A DNA stretch of 64,000 bases. Source: an uncultured Acidobacteriia bacterium (GTDB taxonomy: Bacteria > Acidobacteriota > Terriglobia > Bryobacterales > Bryobacteraceae). Position numbers and translations under genes: made by a program. The notes under the pieces are model-generated. The model saw only the letters and a list, made by a program, of their open reading frames with translations, was not told the DNA's origin and did not search any database. Positions 7,379 through 15,436 of the stretch are shown here, piece by piece (position 1 is the first letter of the stretch; every line of letters begins with the position of its first letter). The stretch lies in NCBI GenBank assembly GCA_903825445.1, contig CAIKAS010000011.1:31819-95818 (forward strand). Reading direction: 5' to 3'.

Positions 7379-7879
7379 GCCGGAATTGTAGTTGCTGGAA
7401 CCGGAGAATTCCAGCCCTTACTTCCCAGATTGAACCCGTCTGGAGACCCGGTTGTAGCAGGTCGTTCCGTCCGGTAATCTGCTAACTTCGTCACAATCCT
7501 CTTGCCTCGACCGTTCGCAATTCCGTGCTTTCTAAGTCCGCATTTTTCGCGAACCCATGCGCTTCTATTGGCGAAACGTTGCCTGTCGGATTGGATGAGT
7601 TTGATTTTTTGCGGCAAAAATAACCCGGCCTCAAAGACTGTGCTAATCGTCATTCCCTGGAGTTTCCGGCGGTGCTAATCGTGAGTTCGGGACGCCGTTC
7701 AGTGCCCGTCCGGGCCTCCGTGGAACAGTGGGAAACCGGGTAGCAGGTTGGATCGACTCCCGGGTATCAGAACGCGGACGATTCTGCCTGCGTAGTGCCC
7801 CGTGGAATGTCACCAGAACGACTCCCGGCAACCGGAGGCTGGGATGGCCGCCGACGGATTCCGCTTCGTCCCCTCGTCC
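7379..7879. other. 501-bp stretch without a convincing gene
   Basis: An open minus-strand frame at 7234-7653 (139 codons) crosses it, but it has no ribosome site, its last third overlaps the 7070-7378 gene out of frame, and its composition is irregular. Nothing else was seen. It may be decayed cargo of the island. Confidence 0.3.
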
Positions 7880-8110
7880 CTACTTCTCCGACTGCTGGAA
7901 CATCGTCCCTATCGATACGCCGAATGCGTTGGCTAGCTTAACCAGAGTCCGGACGGAGGGGTTACGACTTCCGCGTTCGAGATCGGCTATATAGCTCCGC
8001 TGGATAGAGGACCGTTCTGCCAACTTTTCTTGTGACCACTCCCGCGATTGACGAAGATTCTTGATCTGTCTGGATAGAAGCCGCTTCGCTTGGCTTTCGG
8101 AGATCGGCAA
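7880..8110 (-). CDS. XRE-family transcriptional regulator
   Basis: 76 residues, almost entirely one Cro/C1-type HTH: LLSRQIKNLRQSREWSQEKLAERSSIQRSYIADLERGSRNPSVRTLVKLANAFGVSIG. All five helices and the S-Q-x-x-L-A / Y-I-x-x-L-E-R-G-x-R-N-P signature are present. Single-domain proteins of this kind are typical phage- or island-borne repressors. It is divergent from the TIGR03437 gene across 83 bp and may control that promoter or its own. Confidence 0.9.
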   Translation of the reverse strand: MPISESQAKRLLSRQIKNLRQSREWSQEKLAERSSIQRSYIADLERGSRNPSVRTLVKLANAFGVSIGTMFQQSEK

Positions 8111-8193
8111 CTTCTAATCGTTTCGAATAAAGTACCCGACCGTTGTATGATCGCAGTGACATCAAGAAATGTGAGAAGATTTTGAGGACGCTT

Positions 8194-10926
8194 ATGATAC
8201 ACGGCTGTCTGATCACTCTGGCAGGGACACTACTGTTCGTGGCGCAGCCACTGTCGGCCACGACGTTGACCATCAGGAGTGGAAACGGGTCCATCGGCGG
8301 CAACGACTCACTCGTTCATGTATTAACCGGCCCGACGACCGGTGCGTTCGGCCATGTCTTTGGCCCAAGCGACTTTGCGGCGGCCCAGAGCAGCCCAGAA
8401 GCCTTCATCGTAGTTCCAAACGCTCTTTGGATTGCGGGCCTAAGTGCCGATCCGTCTGCCAAATGGGTCAGCTCCGTCAACAACAGCCTCTTCGGGAATA
8501 CCGCCTTGTACGCGGTGAGCTTTCAGATTTCGAGTGCATTCACTGCCGCAACACTGGCGGTGAACTATGCGGTTGATGACGGCATCGGGGACGGCTACGG
8601 GGACAGCTACGGGAACAGTGGCATTTATCTCAATGGCTCGGCGGTCTGCGGGGGTTCACTCCCAATCGGTTTCAGTCAGGAACACCCAGTCAATTGCGGT
8701 GACGTTACGCAATTTCTCCATACGGGTACCAACTGGCTCTACATCGAGGATGGAAACGCAGCCGGGGCAGCGGGATTATTGTTTTCGGCGACGGTCGCGA
8801 CTACCGCCGCAACCGGGCCAATAATTACCGTGCCGGGTACCGCCATGCCGTGGCTTTATGGCAAGACGGCAGGGTCGCTGAACTATAACTCTCAATTCGG
8901 CCTAGGTGATGGGACGAACCCCATCGTCGTTTCTGCGGCGAATGGTGTCGCGTTCACACCGGGAGGCATTGCCACGGTCACATATATGAGCGGCAAAGTG
9001 AACATCGGCCCTGACCTCCAACTTGCATTTGTTGATGCCAATGGAATCTCTCAAGCGGCCAACAACACGAACCAAGGTGCAATCGGAAAGGCGGCACCCA
9101 GCAACTACATGAGTCCCTCAACGTATCCGATCTTTTACGGGGAGTTGGTTGGGACCTTTGCCGATGCAACCGGCTCAATCATAGGGACTCCATTCGCGAT
9201 TGGCGATGGGCCGAAGCCGCTGATAATCCCGTCTGGAGCGAGCCAGCTTCAATTGGGCGTCAACGATGATGCCTACTACAACAACGTCGGCTCATGGTCA
9301 GTTCAGGTGACAACGGCTTTGCAGCCGCCGGTCCTTTCGAACAACGGAGTCGTGAATTCTACGACGCTTGCTCCCGGTGGGCCGGTGGCTCCCGGCAGTA
9401 TTTCCAGTCTATTGGGGACATTCCCTGTTGGCACACCGTCGCTGTCACCGGCTACGGGGTCGAACTGGCCCACTAGCCTCGGCGGACTTTCCGTGCAAGT
9501 GGGTGGAACTCCGGCACCGCTCTTTTACGTTTCCAGCAGTCTTGTACATTTTCAGGTGCCGTGGGAATTGGCTGGGTTGATGCAAGCTGCGGTAACAGTG
9601 ACATCAGGTGGGCAAACGAGCACGCCGCAGACGGCAAACTTAGCAACGTACGCACCGGGCCTTTACGCTATAAACGGTCAAGGAACCGGGCAGGGCGCTG
9701 TTCTGGATGCCTCGTACCAATTGGTCACCGCTTCCAACCCGACAAAGCCGGGCGCGTACATCCAGCTTTACGGGACAGGTCTTGGTCCCGTGAGCAACCA
9801 GCCTGCTACCGGGACGCCAGACCCGTTGAGCCCGTTCGCAACCACTCCCGCCCACCCCGGCGTGACAATCGGGGGAATTACCGCGCCGGTACTGTTTTCA
9901 GGACTACTGCCTACGGGCATCGGATATTACCAAATAAACGTGCAAGTGCCAGATGGAGTGTCGTCAGGCAATTCGGTGCCGGTGATTCTCTCAATTGGCG
10001 GAATCACATCCAACACAGTGACGATTGCAGTCCAATCACCCGTGCCTTCCAATCCAGTACCGACTATTACGAGTCTCTCCCCATCTTCGGCTCTGTCGGG
10101 AAGCGGTCCCTTGACGGTCACGATAAGCGGCACCGGTTTCGTCGCGACCTCGACGGTAACGTTCTGCACTGTCCCGCATACGGCAACTTTCGTTGACGGA
10201 AGCCACTTACAGATCACATTGAGCGTAACTGATCTCGCAGGAACGGGAGCGTGTGCTGTCGTTGTCAGTAATCCTGCACCCGGCGGTGGTAGCTCGTTTC
10301 CGATGGCCTTCACCGTAGCGCCAATAAATCCCAAACCTGCGATAATCAGTCTTACGCCGTCTTCCGCACCGGAGGGGAGCAGTTCTTCTCTGACGGTAAC
10401 GATCAGCGGGAGTGGCTTCCTGCCCTCATCAACCGTGACTTTCTGCACCCTGACGCACTCGGTTACCTTTGTTGACAGTAGCCATTTGCAGATCACGTTG
10501 ACGGCGTTTGATGTGGGAGGAACGGGAGCTTGTGCCGTCGTTGTCAGCAATCCCGCACCCGGTGGGGGCGTATCCGCTGCGGCGATCTTTACAGTCACCG
10601 CTCCCGTGGGACTGGGTGGGACATGGTTAGGATCCTGGAATTCAAGTGAGTACCTCTTTGTCTTCGGCTCGTTGTCGGCGAATTTGACGCAATCTGGTAG
10701 CGTGCTCACGGGGACACTGACATTTGCAGGATCTCCCTGTTTTTCAAGCGGAACGCTATCTGGGTCGGTCAACGGTTCCAACATCTCGGCAACGATCAAC
10801 TTCGGGGCTGGACAGACAGCTGCGATCAATGGAGCAGCGAACAGCTCGAACACCGCGATCAACGCAAAGTACACGCTTTATGGCGGGGCCTGTACCGATA
10901 GCGGAACCATCTCACTATCGCGTTAG
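8194..10926 (+). CDS. Large secreted protein with TIGR03437 and IPT/TIG-like domains
   Basis: 910 residues from ATG 8194, chosen because GAGGA lies 5 nt upstream and a signal peptide follows at once (MIHGCLITLAGTLLFVAQPLSA). Residues ~25-200 form a beta-rich N-terminal domain like those of PEP-CTERM proteins. Residues ~395-615 (FQVPWELAG..., YQINVQVPDGV) match the TIGR03437 Ig-like domain common in Solibacter. Two tandem IPT/TIG-like repeats follow (PTITSLSPSSALSGS... and PAIISLTPSSAPEGS..., each ending ACAVVVSNPAPGGG), then a C-terminal beta domain. Likely a surface or matrix protein. It is the main cargo gene of the island. No PEP-CTERM tail or membrane helix at the C terminus. Confidence 0.82.
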   Translation: MIHGCLITLAGTLLFVAQPLSATTLTIRSGNGSIGGNDSLVHVLTGPTTGAFGHVFGPSDFAAAQSSPEAFIVVPNALWIAGLSADPSAKWVSSVNNSLFGNTALYAVSFQISSAFTAATLAVNYAVDDGIGDGYGDSYGNSGIYLNGSAVCGGSLPIGFSQEHPVNCGDVTQFLHTGTNWLYIEDGNAAGAAGLLFSATVATTAATGPIITVPGTAMPWLYGKTAGSLNYNSQFGLGDGTNPIVVSAANGVAFTPGGIATVTYMSGKVNIGPDLQLAFVDANGISQAANNTNQGAIGKAAPSNYMSPSTYPIFYGELVGTFADATGSIIGTPFAIGDGPKPLIIPSGASQLQLGVNDDAYYNNVGSWSVQVTTALQPPVLSNNGVVNSTTLAPGGPVAPGSISSLLGTFPVGTPSLSPATGSNWPTSLGGLSVQVGGTPAPLFYVSSSLVHFQVPWELAGLMQAAVTVTSGGQTSTPQTANLATYAPGLYAINGQGTGQGAVLDASYQLVTASNPTKPGAYIQLYGTGLGPVSNQPATGTPDPLSPFATTPAHPGVTIGGITAPVLFSGLLPTGIGYYQINVQVPDGVSSGNSVPVILSIGGITSNTVTIAVQSPVPSNPVPTITSLSPSSALSGSGPLTVTISGTGFVATSTVTFCTVPHTATFVDGSHLQITLSVTDLAGTGACAVVVSNPAPGGGSSFPMAFTVAPINPKPAIISLTPSSAPEGSSSSLTVTISGSGFLPSSTVTFCTLTHSVTFVDSSHLQITLTAFDVGGTGACAVVVSNPAPGGGVSAAAIFTVTAPVGLGGTWLGSWNSSEYLFVFGSLSANLTQSGSVLTGTLTFAGSPCFSSGTLSGSVNGSNISATINFGAGQTAAINGAANSSNTAINAKYTLYGGACTDSGTISLSR

Positions 10927-11282
10927 CCCTCTGACTTCAGCGTCAGAAATGAGATACTTCGACCCTCAAAAGCCCAAAATGAGACCTCTTCATTCCCGGC
11001 CTGAGCGCCGGAGCCGGGGACATCGGCAACGGCATGTCTCCCAGCCCTCTGAACCGCTGCGTGTTGGTCACGGAGTGTCGTAAAGACTGTCGTTCTTCTC
11101 GTGGGTGCGGGGGTAACCGCCGGAGTAGGACTGGGACGGCCCAGTCCGTTGGGGGCTATGCGCTCACACCGCGTTCACACCACAGCGTGCCAGAAGGGGT
11201 CCCACACAAAACGCCGTGACAATCTAATCCCAGAATGAACAACTTAGACTGAACTGAACCAGACCGAGCCAGCGGTTAACCC
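10927..11282. other. Gene-free right end of island, possible IS remnant
   Basis: No gene was found. AAATGAGA occurs at 10947-10954 and 10977-10984, 30 bp apart in direct orientation; repeated AATGAGAC-like motifs are typical of IS21-family ends, but no istA/istB is present. GGACTGGG-ACGG-CCCAGTCC (11128-11147) is a perfect hairpin without a T tract. Confidence 0.3.
11160..11180 (+). repeat. GCGCTCACAC/GCGTTCACAC pair, possible integrase arm site
   Basis: One perfect and one near-perfect copy of the 10-mer found in tandem at 1025-1044 lie here, same orientation, ~100 bp inside the right att core. Conserved occurrence near both ends argues for a recombination function. Confidence 0.5.
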
Positions 11283-11306
11283 GTTCGATTCCCGTTAGCG
11301 CTACCA
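11283..11306 (+). repeat. Right attachment site (attR core)
   Basis: Exact 24-bp copy of the 3' end of tRNA-Glu (977-1000) without the rest of a tRNA. It marks the right boundary of the integrated island; sequence to the right (from 11307) would have adjoined the tRNA before insertion. The following 276 bp up to the next gene show no convincing feature. Confidence 0.88.
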
Positions 11307-11582
11307 ATTCCTCAACAACTGCCAAAGGTTTCATCGCAGCGCATCACACATTTTTGAGTGATTGTGGTGATTACGCTCCCCAAACGGCGAAGACCACCCG
11401 CTCTCTGCTCGATTTCGCGTAGGCTAAATGGCACCACGTATCGGGTCGCGCGACGCATTAAGGCGTCTGGCAGGACAGGTACTGCACCATTCGACCGCGT
11501 GCCTGCAAACGGCGCCCAATAGTGGAGAATCGCCGGGAACATTGACGCCCTCAAGCAGTTCAATGTACTGATTCCAACGAAT

Positions 11583-14500
11583 TCATTTCACCGTTACGAC
11601 AAAGAGCGCGTGGTGCGAGAGAATGTATAAATCCCGCCCTCCGGCGCCACCGAAGACGACATCAAGCGCTCGCTCTGGCACGTCGATCCGCCCGATCTGT
11701 TTCCCCGCGCGGTCATAGACGAAGATCTGTCCATTCGCGATATATACGTTGCCTTTCGGGTCGACGGCGACGCTTTCACCGCCACGATCTGCAAACGATT
11801 TCAAGTTGTCGAGCGAGCCATCCGAATTCACGGTTGCACTGTAAGTGACGTCCTCGGACTCGCTACTGACGTAAACACGTTCGCCGGGTTTGGCGGTGAC
11901 AAAGCCATAGGTGTCGAGGTTATCCGAAAACCGCCAGCCATCGATTGAGTTAGGCGCTCCCTGCTGGAAGACGCGACTGGCGGGCAGGAAGACGGTGCCA
12001 TCGGGCGATACGTATTGTTTCGCTTTCGGCGTGGTCACGTCTTCGGCGAACATTTGCGCGAGCGTTTTGTAGACGAAGCTGTTGAAGTCTAGCTGCGTCT
12101 TGAATTCGCCGTTGTTCCAGTAGTTGCCTGGCAAAGCGGCGCGCGCATCCGGACGGGGTTTGGTTTCCTGCGGCGTCAGCACCGTGATCTGATCTTTCGG
12201 CGAGCCTGGGCGGAAGGAATAGACAGTGCTCTCCGGCCCCGCGGATGAGAGCACAAGCAGGTCACCCGCCTGGTCAAACACAAGGTTTATGGGGTCGAGC
12301 GGGCTATCACGCTCAATCGACAGGCCATCGGCGCCGGACCAGCTATAGATGCGCTGCTCATGGCGATCGACAAAGTACAGCTTGCCGGTCGAATTCACAG
12401 CAGCACCGGCAATAGAAAAGAATCCGTCTTCCAGCTTTCGGACTTGCGCTCCTGGCTCCAGTACAGCGGAAGCGTCGCCGGCAATTGGCCGGAGCGGAGC
12501 GGCTGGAACGTCCAGCACAGCAAAGAGGCGTTCACGCGTATCGATGTGATGAGTCGCGTCCTGTATAGAATTCTCATACGGGTATTTGCTGATACGCAGA
12601 AAAGTGCCGCATCCATTCGCGTCGCATGTTGAGTAGCCGCTTTCGGCGTTAACGTAGACGTTGCGAAAATGGATGCCTTCGGAGTGATAGATGAGCACGG
12701 CGGCGGGAAACGGCGCGCGAGAACGGGTGACACGATAGGCGTGATAGTTGGCTATGGTGATGTTCTTCGACGAATCTATTTCGAGCGACAGGGCTTCGGG
12801 GCTTTCTCCCGCTTCTTCTTCCGATTGAGGCGCGTTGAGGTCCCAGTTCTCCACGTGATCGAGCTTGATTTCGTTGCGAACGTGGTGTTCGTTGGAAAGT
12901 TCGTAGACGTGGCCCGGCGTTGTGGTATCGGAGACGTAGAAGCCGGCCTGAGCGAACGTGTCGGGAGTCCAGATGTCGGCAAAGGTTCCGCCACCGCCCT
13001 CGGTGACCCACAGGCTGGGGTATTGGCCATCCCAGCGCTTGTGCAGGTCGGGGTCGGCCGTATGGTCGTTGTTGTAGGGGTTGGTACCGCTGCCGTGGCC
13101 GCCCAGAAAACGCACGTCGTCAATGAGCGAGCCAACGCCGGCGCGCCAGATGACGCCCGCCGCGCGGGGATTACTGCCACCTGTGCTGACGCCGAAGCCG
13201 CTAAGGATATTCGTACCGCCGGAGGGTGCCGCAATCAAGGCGCGGGCCGGGCCTATGGGCGAGGCTCCGTTGCGAAAAGCGGGCGCGTCGTCGGGAAGAT
13301 CGAACTGCGTGAGCGTGGGGTGCAGGCCGATGAGGACGGTATCCGGCTTTAGGATGAGCGTGTCGGTGATGTTGTAATGACCACCCGGGAAATAGAGGAC
13401 GCGATGCTGATCGATGGCCTTTCGGATAGCAGCAGTGTCGTCTGTGGTGCCGTCGCCGGTGACGCCTAACGAGTGGACGTTGACCCATTCGGTAGTGGGC
13501 GGCAAGGCGGGAATTGCCGGTGCCAGTCCCGCCGGCATAGCGGTCAGAGGCGCTCCGTCGTAACTCATGCCGATAGCGCCGGCAGCTCCTTCGCCAGGAA
13601 GGATGAGTCCATAGTTGAAGTTCGCGACGCGGTACATCGGACCTTTGCCTGAAATCTTCTTACCGCTTTCCCGAAGCAGCGCGAAGACAGGGGCATTACT
13701 CAGAACGGCATTCTCAAAACCGATTTCGGTAAGGGGATTATTCTCATTGCTGATGACGATGACAGGGCCGGAAATGTTTTCGAAGCGGCTGTCTTTGACC
13801 CAAACCTGATCGGAATATTTGGGGTCGATATCGATGGCGGTGGGCACGTCGCGGAAGGTATCGCGGATAAGGGTAAGGGCTACTTCGTGTTCGCGAATCG
13901 CGGCGTCGCGCTGACCCTGGAATTCCGAATCTATCAGTGTGTATTGCCATGCAGCCGAGGTTTTATCGGTGAGAATGCCATAGCGTCCGCCGTAGAAGCG
14001 CAGGTCCTCGGCTTCGTTGCCGACTTCGGTGAGCGCCGCAAGGCCGGAGCCGATGTGGAAGTCCATGTGGCTGAGATAGGCATGCTGGGCGAAGTGGCAG
14101 CGGATGGCGACGGCGGCGGGATTGCCGTCGCCTATTTCGAAATCGATGTTGCTCATTGCGGAGTAAAATGTCCCTGCGCCAGCGTCTGAGATGTCGTTAT
14201 TGGGAGGCACGCTGTCGGGCGGCGGGAACGGCACGCGGAAGTTTCGGCCGCCGGTTCCTCCCGCCGCAGCGGTGCGAGGACGTCCGCCAGTGAACATGAC
14301 CATGACGCTCACACCCTTCTGATAGCCCGGCGTGTTGGCCGCGAGTTGAATGACCGGACGCGTGGCGCCATAGCCGATGATGCGCACGCCTGGCCAGACA
14401 TAGATTGTCCGCGTCAGCCGGTATCGGCCGGAAGGAACGAAGAGGATTCCTTCACGGGCGTTGTTTTCCGCTTTGTCAATAGCGGCCTGGAGCGCCGCGC

Positions 14501-14666
14501 TGTCGTCGCTCTTACCGTCGGCGTGTGCGCCGAAGTCGGTAGCGGTGAGATAGACGGCCTTCGGGTCGTCCAGGCGAGAGGTGAACGCCGAGGCCGCAAA
14601 CGCAGCGCAGGCCAGGGCATGCAGCAGGGTGAATAGGAGCAGCTTCTTTACAGGACTCGTCAGCAT
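11583..14666 (-). CDS. Exported double pectate-lyase-fold (GH55-like) protein with propeller tail
   Basis: 1027 residues with signal peptide (MLTSPVKKLLLFTLLHALACAAFAASA). Two Pectate_lyase_3-type modules are seen: ATDFGAHADGKSDDSAALQAAID...GRYRLTRTIYV (~43-110) and VHSLGVTGDGTTDDTAAIRKAID...GGHYNITDTLIL (~395-450), each starting a right-handed beta-helix. Paired beta-helices are the layout of GH55 beta-1,3-glucanases. The last ~300 residues read as an NHL/SMP-30-like propeller (GKLYFVDRHEQRIYSWSG, GSVAVDPKGNVYIANGQIFVYD). It probably binds or cleaves a polysaccharide outside the cell; substrate undecided. GGCGGAG precedes the ATG. Confidence 0.75.
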   Translation of the reverse strand: MLTSPVKKLLLFTLLHALACAAFAASAFTSRLDDPKAVYLTATDFGAHADGKSDDSAALQAAIDKAENNAREGILFVPSGRYRLTRTIYVWPGVRIIGYGATRPVIQLAANTPGYQKGVSVMVMFTGGRPRTAAAGGTGGRNFRVPFPPPDSVPPNNDISDAGAGTFYSAMSNIDFEIGDGNPAAVAIRCHFAQHAYLSHMDFHIGSGLAALTEVGNEAEDLRFYGGRYGILTDKTSAAWQYTLIDSEFQGQRDAAIREHEVALTLIRDTFRDVPTAIDIDPKYSDQVWVKDSRFENISGPVIVISNENNPLTEIGFENAVLSNAPVFALLRESGKKISGKGPMYRVANFNYGLILPGEGAAGAIGMSYDGAPLTAMPAGLAPAIPALPPTTEWVNVHSLGVTGDGTTDDTAAIRKAIDQHRVLYFPGGHYNITDTLILKPDTVLIGLHPTLTQFDLPDDAPAFRNGASPIGPARALIAAPSGGTNILSGFGVSTGGSNPRAAGVIWRAGVGSLIDDVRFLGGHGSGTNPYNNDHTADPDLHKRWDGQYPSLWVTEGGGGTFADIWTPDTFAQAGFYVSDTTTPGHVYELSNEHHVRNEIKLDHVENWDLNAPQSEEEAGESPEALSLEIDSSKNITIANYHAYRVTRSRAPFPAAVLIYHSEGIHFRNVYVNAESGYSTCDANGCGTFLRISKYPYENSIQDATHHIDTRERLFAVLDVPAAPLRPIAGDASAVLEPGAQVRKLEDGFFSIAGAAVNSTGKLYFVDRHEQRIYSWSGADGLSIERDSPLDPINLVFDQAGDLLVLSSAGPESTVYSFRPGSPKDQITVLTPQETKPRPDARAALPGNYWNNGEFKTQLDFNSFVYKTLAQMFAEDVTTPKAKQYVSPDGTVFLPASRVFQQGAPNSIDGWRFSDNLDTYGFVTAKPGERVYVSSESEDVTYSATVNSDGSLDNLKSFADRGGESVAVDPKGNVYIANGQIFVYDRAGKQIGRIDVPERALDVVFGGAGGRDLYILSHHALFVVTVK

Positions 14667-14980
14667 GGCGATATCTCCGCCTCAAGTTATATCGCGGCAG
14701 GATGAACGGCAGCAGATGTCGATCTCCTGCCCGGGCACCAACTACAGTTAAAACACCGACCTCCTACGGTCGTATGTCCAACTGGCGTCATTTCGATCTT
14801 GCAGATTGCGGCTCTCAAATAGATTTCTGGCGCCATTTTCTTTCGCCAAGCCCAGCAAAGTAAGGCGTTTGACCGACGAAACGTGGGCGACCACGCGATA
14901 AGGCCATGCAGATGCACTCCTTCTAAGTGACTGTCGGCGTGGCACTTGCTACAATCCGGCACCTCAGGAGATCGACGGAA
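14667..14980. other. 314-bp intergenic region
   Basis: Separates the divergent GH55-like gene and the small exported protein gene. CAGGAG at 14965-14970 is the likely ribosome site of the latter. Apart from that no hairpin, repeat or gene was recognised. Confidence 0.3.
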
Positions 14981-15424
14981 ATGCTAATCAAGCGCTGCAT
15001 TCGAATACAGATTGAAGGCGGTGCGATCAAGCGCTCGGGGTTGATTTTGGCAATGATGGCTGGTTTATCCATGACTGCCGCTGCTCAGCCACAGGCGACT
15101 CTGTCGACGTTCGGTATCTGGCCATTGTGTGTCGCCGGCCTGGTGGTTCCGGCAGCGGTCTGCAACTTCACGCCGGTGTACGAACTGTTGATTGCAGGCA
15201 CTGACGAGACTGCCACTGGATACACGTACACGGTGCAGGCAAAGCTCGAAGACGGTACAACAGCATCAGTGGCGGGAACTGTGCGGCGTGACGACAATCA
15301 GTACGGGTATACGGCCGTTGCGCCAATTACCCTCGGTGGGATCGTACAATCGACAACGATCATTGTGCAGGCAACGTACAAGGATGTTGGGGCGTCGGCC
15401 GCGGCGACAACGCGGAGGAAGTGA
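14981..15424 (+). CDS. Small exported hypothetical protein
   Basis: 147 residues from ATG 14981 (CAGGAG 10 nt upstream); an upstream in-frame start at 14927 lacks a ribosome site and would bury the signal peptide. Residues ~1-35 form a signal peptide (LILAMMAGLSMTAAAQP). The rest is Thr/Val-rich beta-strand sequence (YTYTVQAKLEDGTTASVAGTVRRDDNQYGYTAVAP) with two Cys (about 55 and 65) that could form a disulfide. Not recognised. It converges on the TPR-sulfotransferase gene 12 bp away. Confidence 0.6.
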   Translation: MLIKRCIRIQIEGGAIKRSGLILAMMAGLSMTAAAQPQATLSTFGIWPLCVAGLVVPAAVCNFTPVYELLIAGTDETATGYTYTVQAKLEDGTTASVAGTVRRDDNQYGYTAVAPITLGGIVQSTTIIVQATYKDVGASAAATTRRK

Positions 15425-15436
15425 TTAGCATTCCTG

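Noticed and set aside
7234..7653. 139-codon minus-strand frame
   Set aside because: No ribosome site, overlaps 7070-7378 out of frame, composition changes along its length. A decayed gene cannot be excluded.
9927..10874. 315-codon minus-strand frame inside the TIGR03437 gene
   Set aside because: Antisense to a gene with signal peptide and repeats; its Pro/Val pattern mirrors the Gly/Thr codons of the real gene.
11312..11563. 83-codon minus-strand frame right of the island
   Set aside because: No ribosome site and no family resemblance; in an intergenic stretch.
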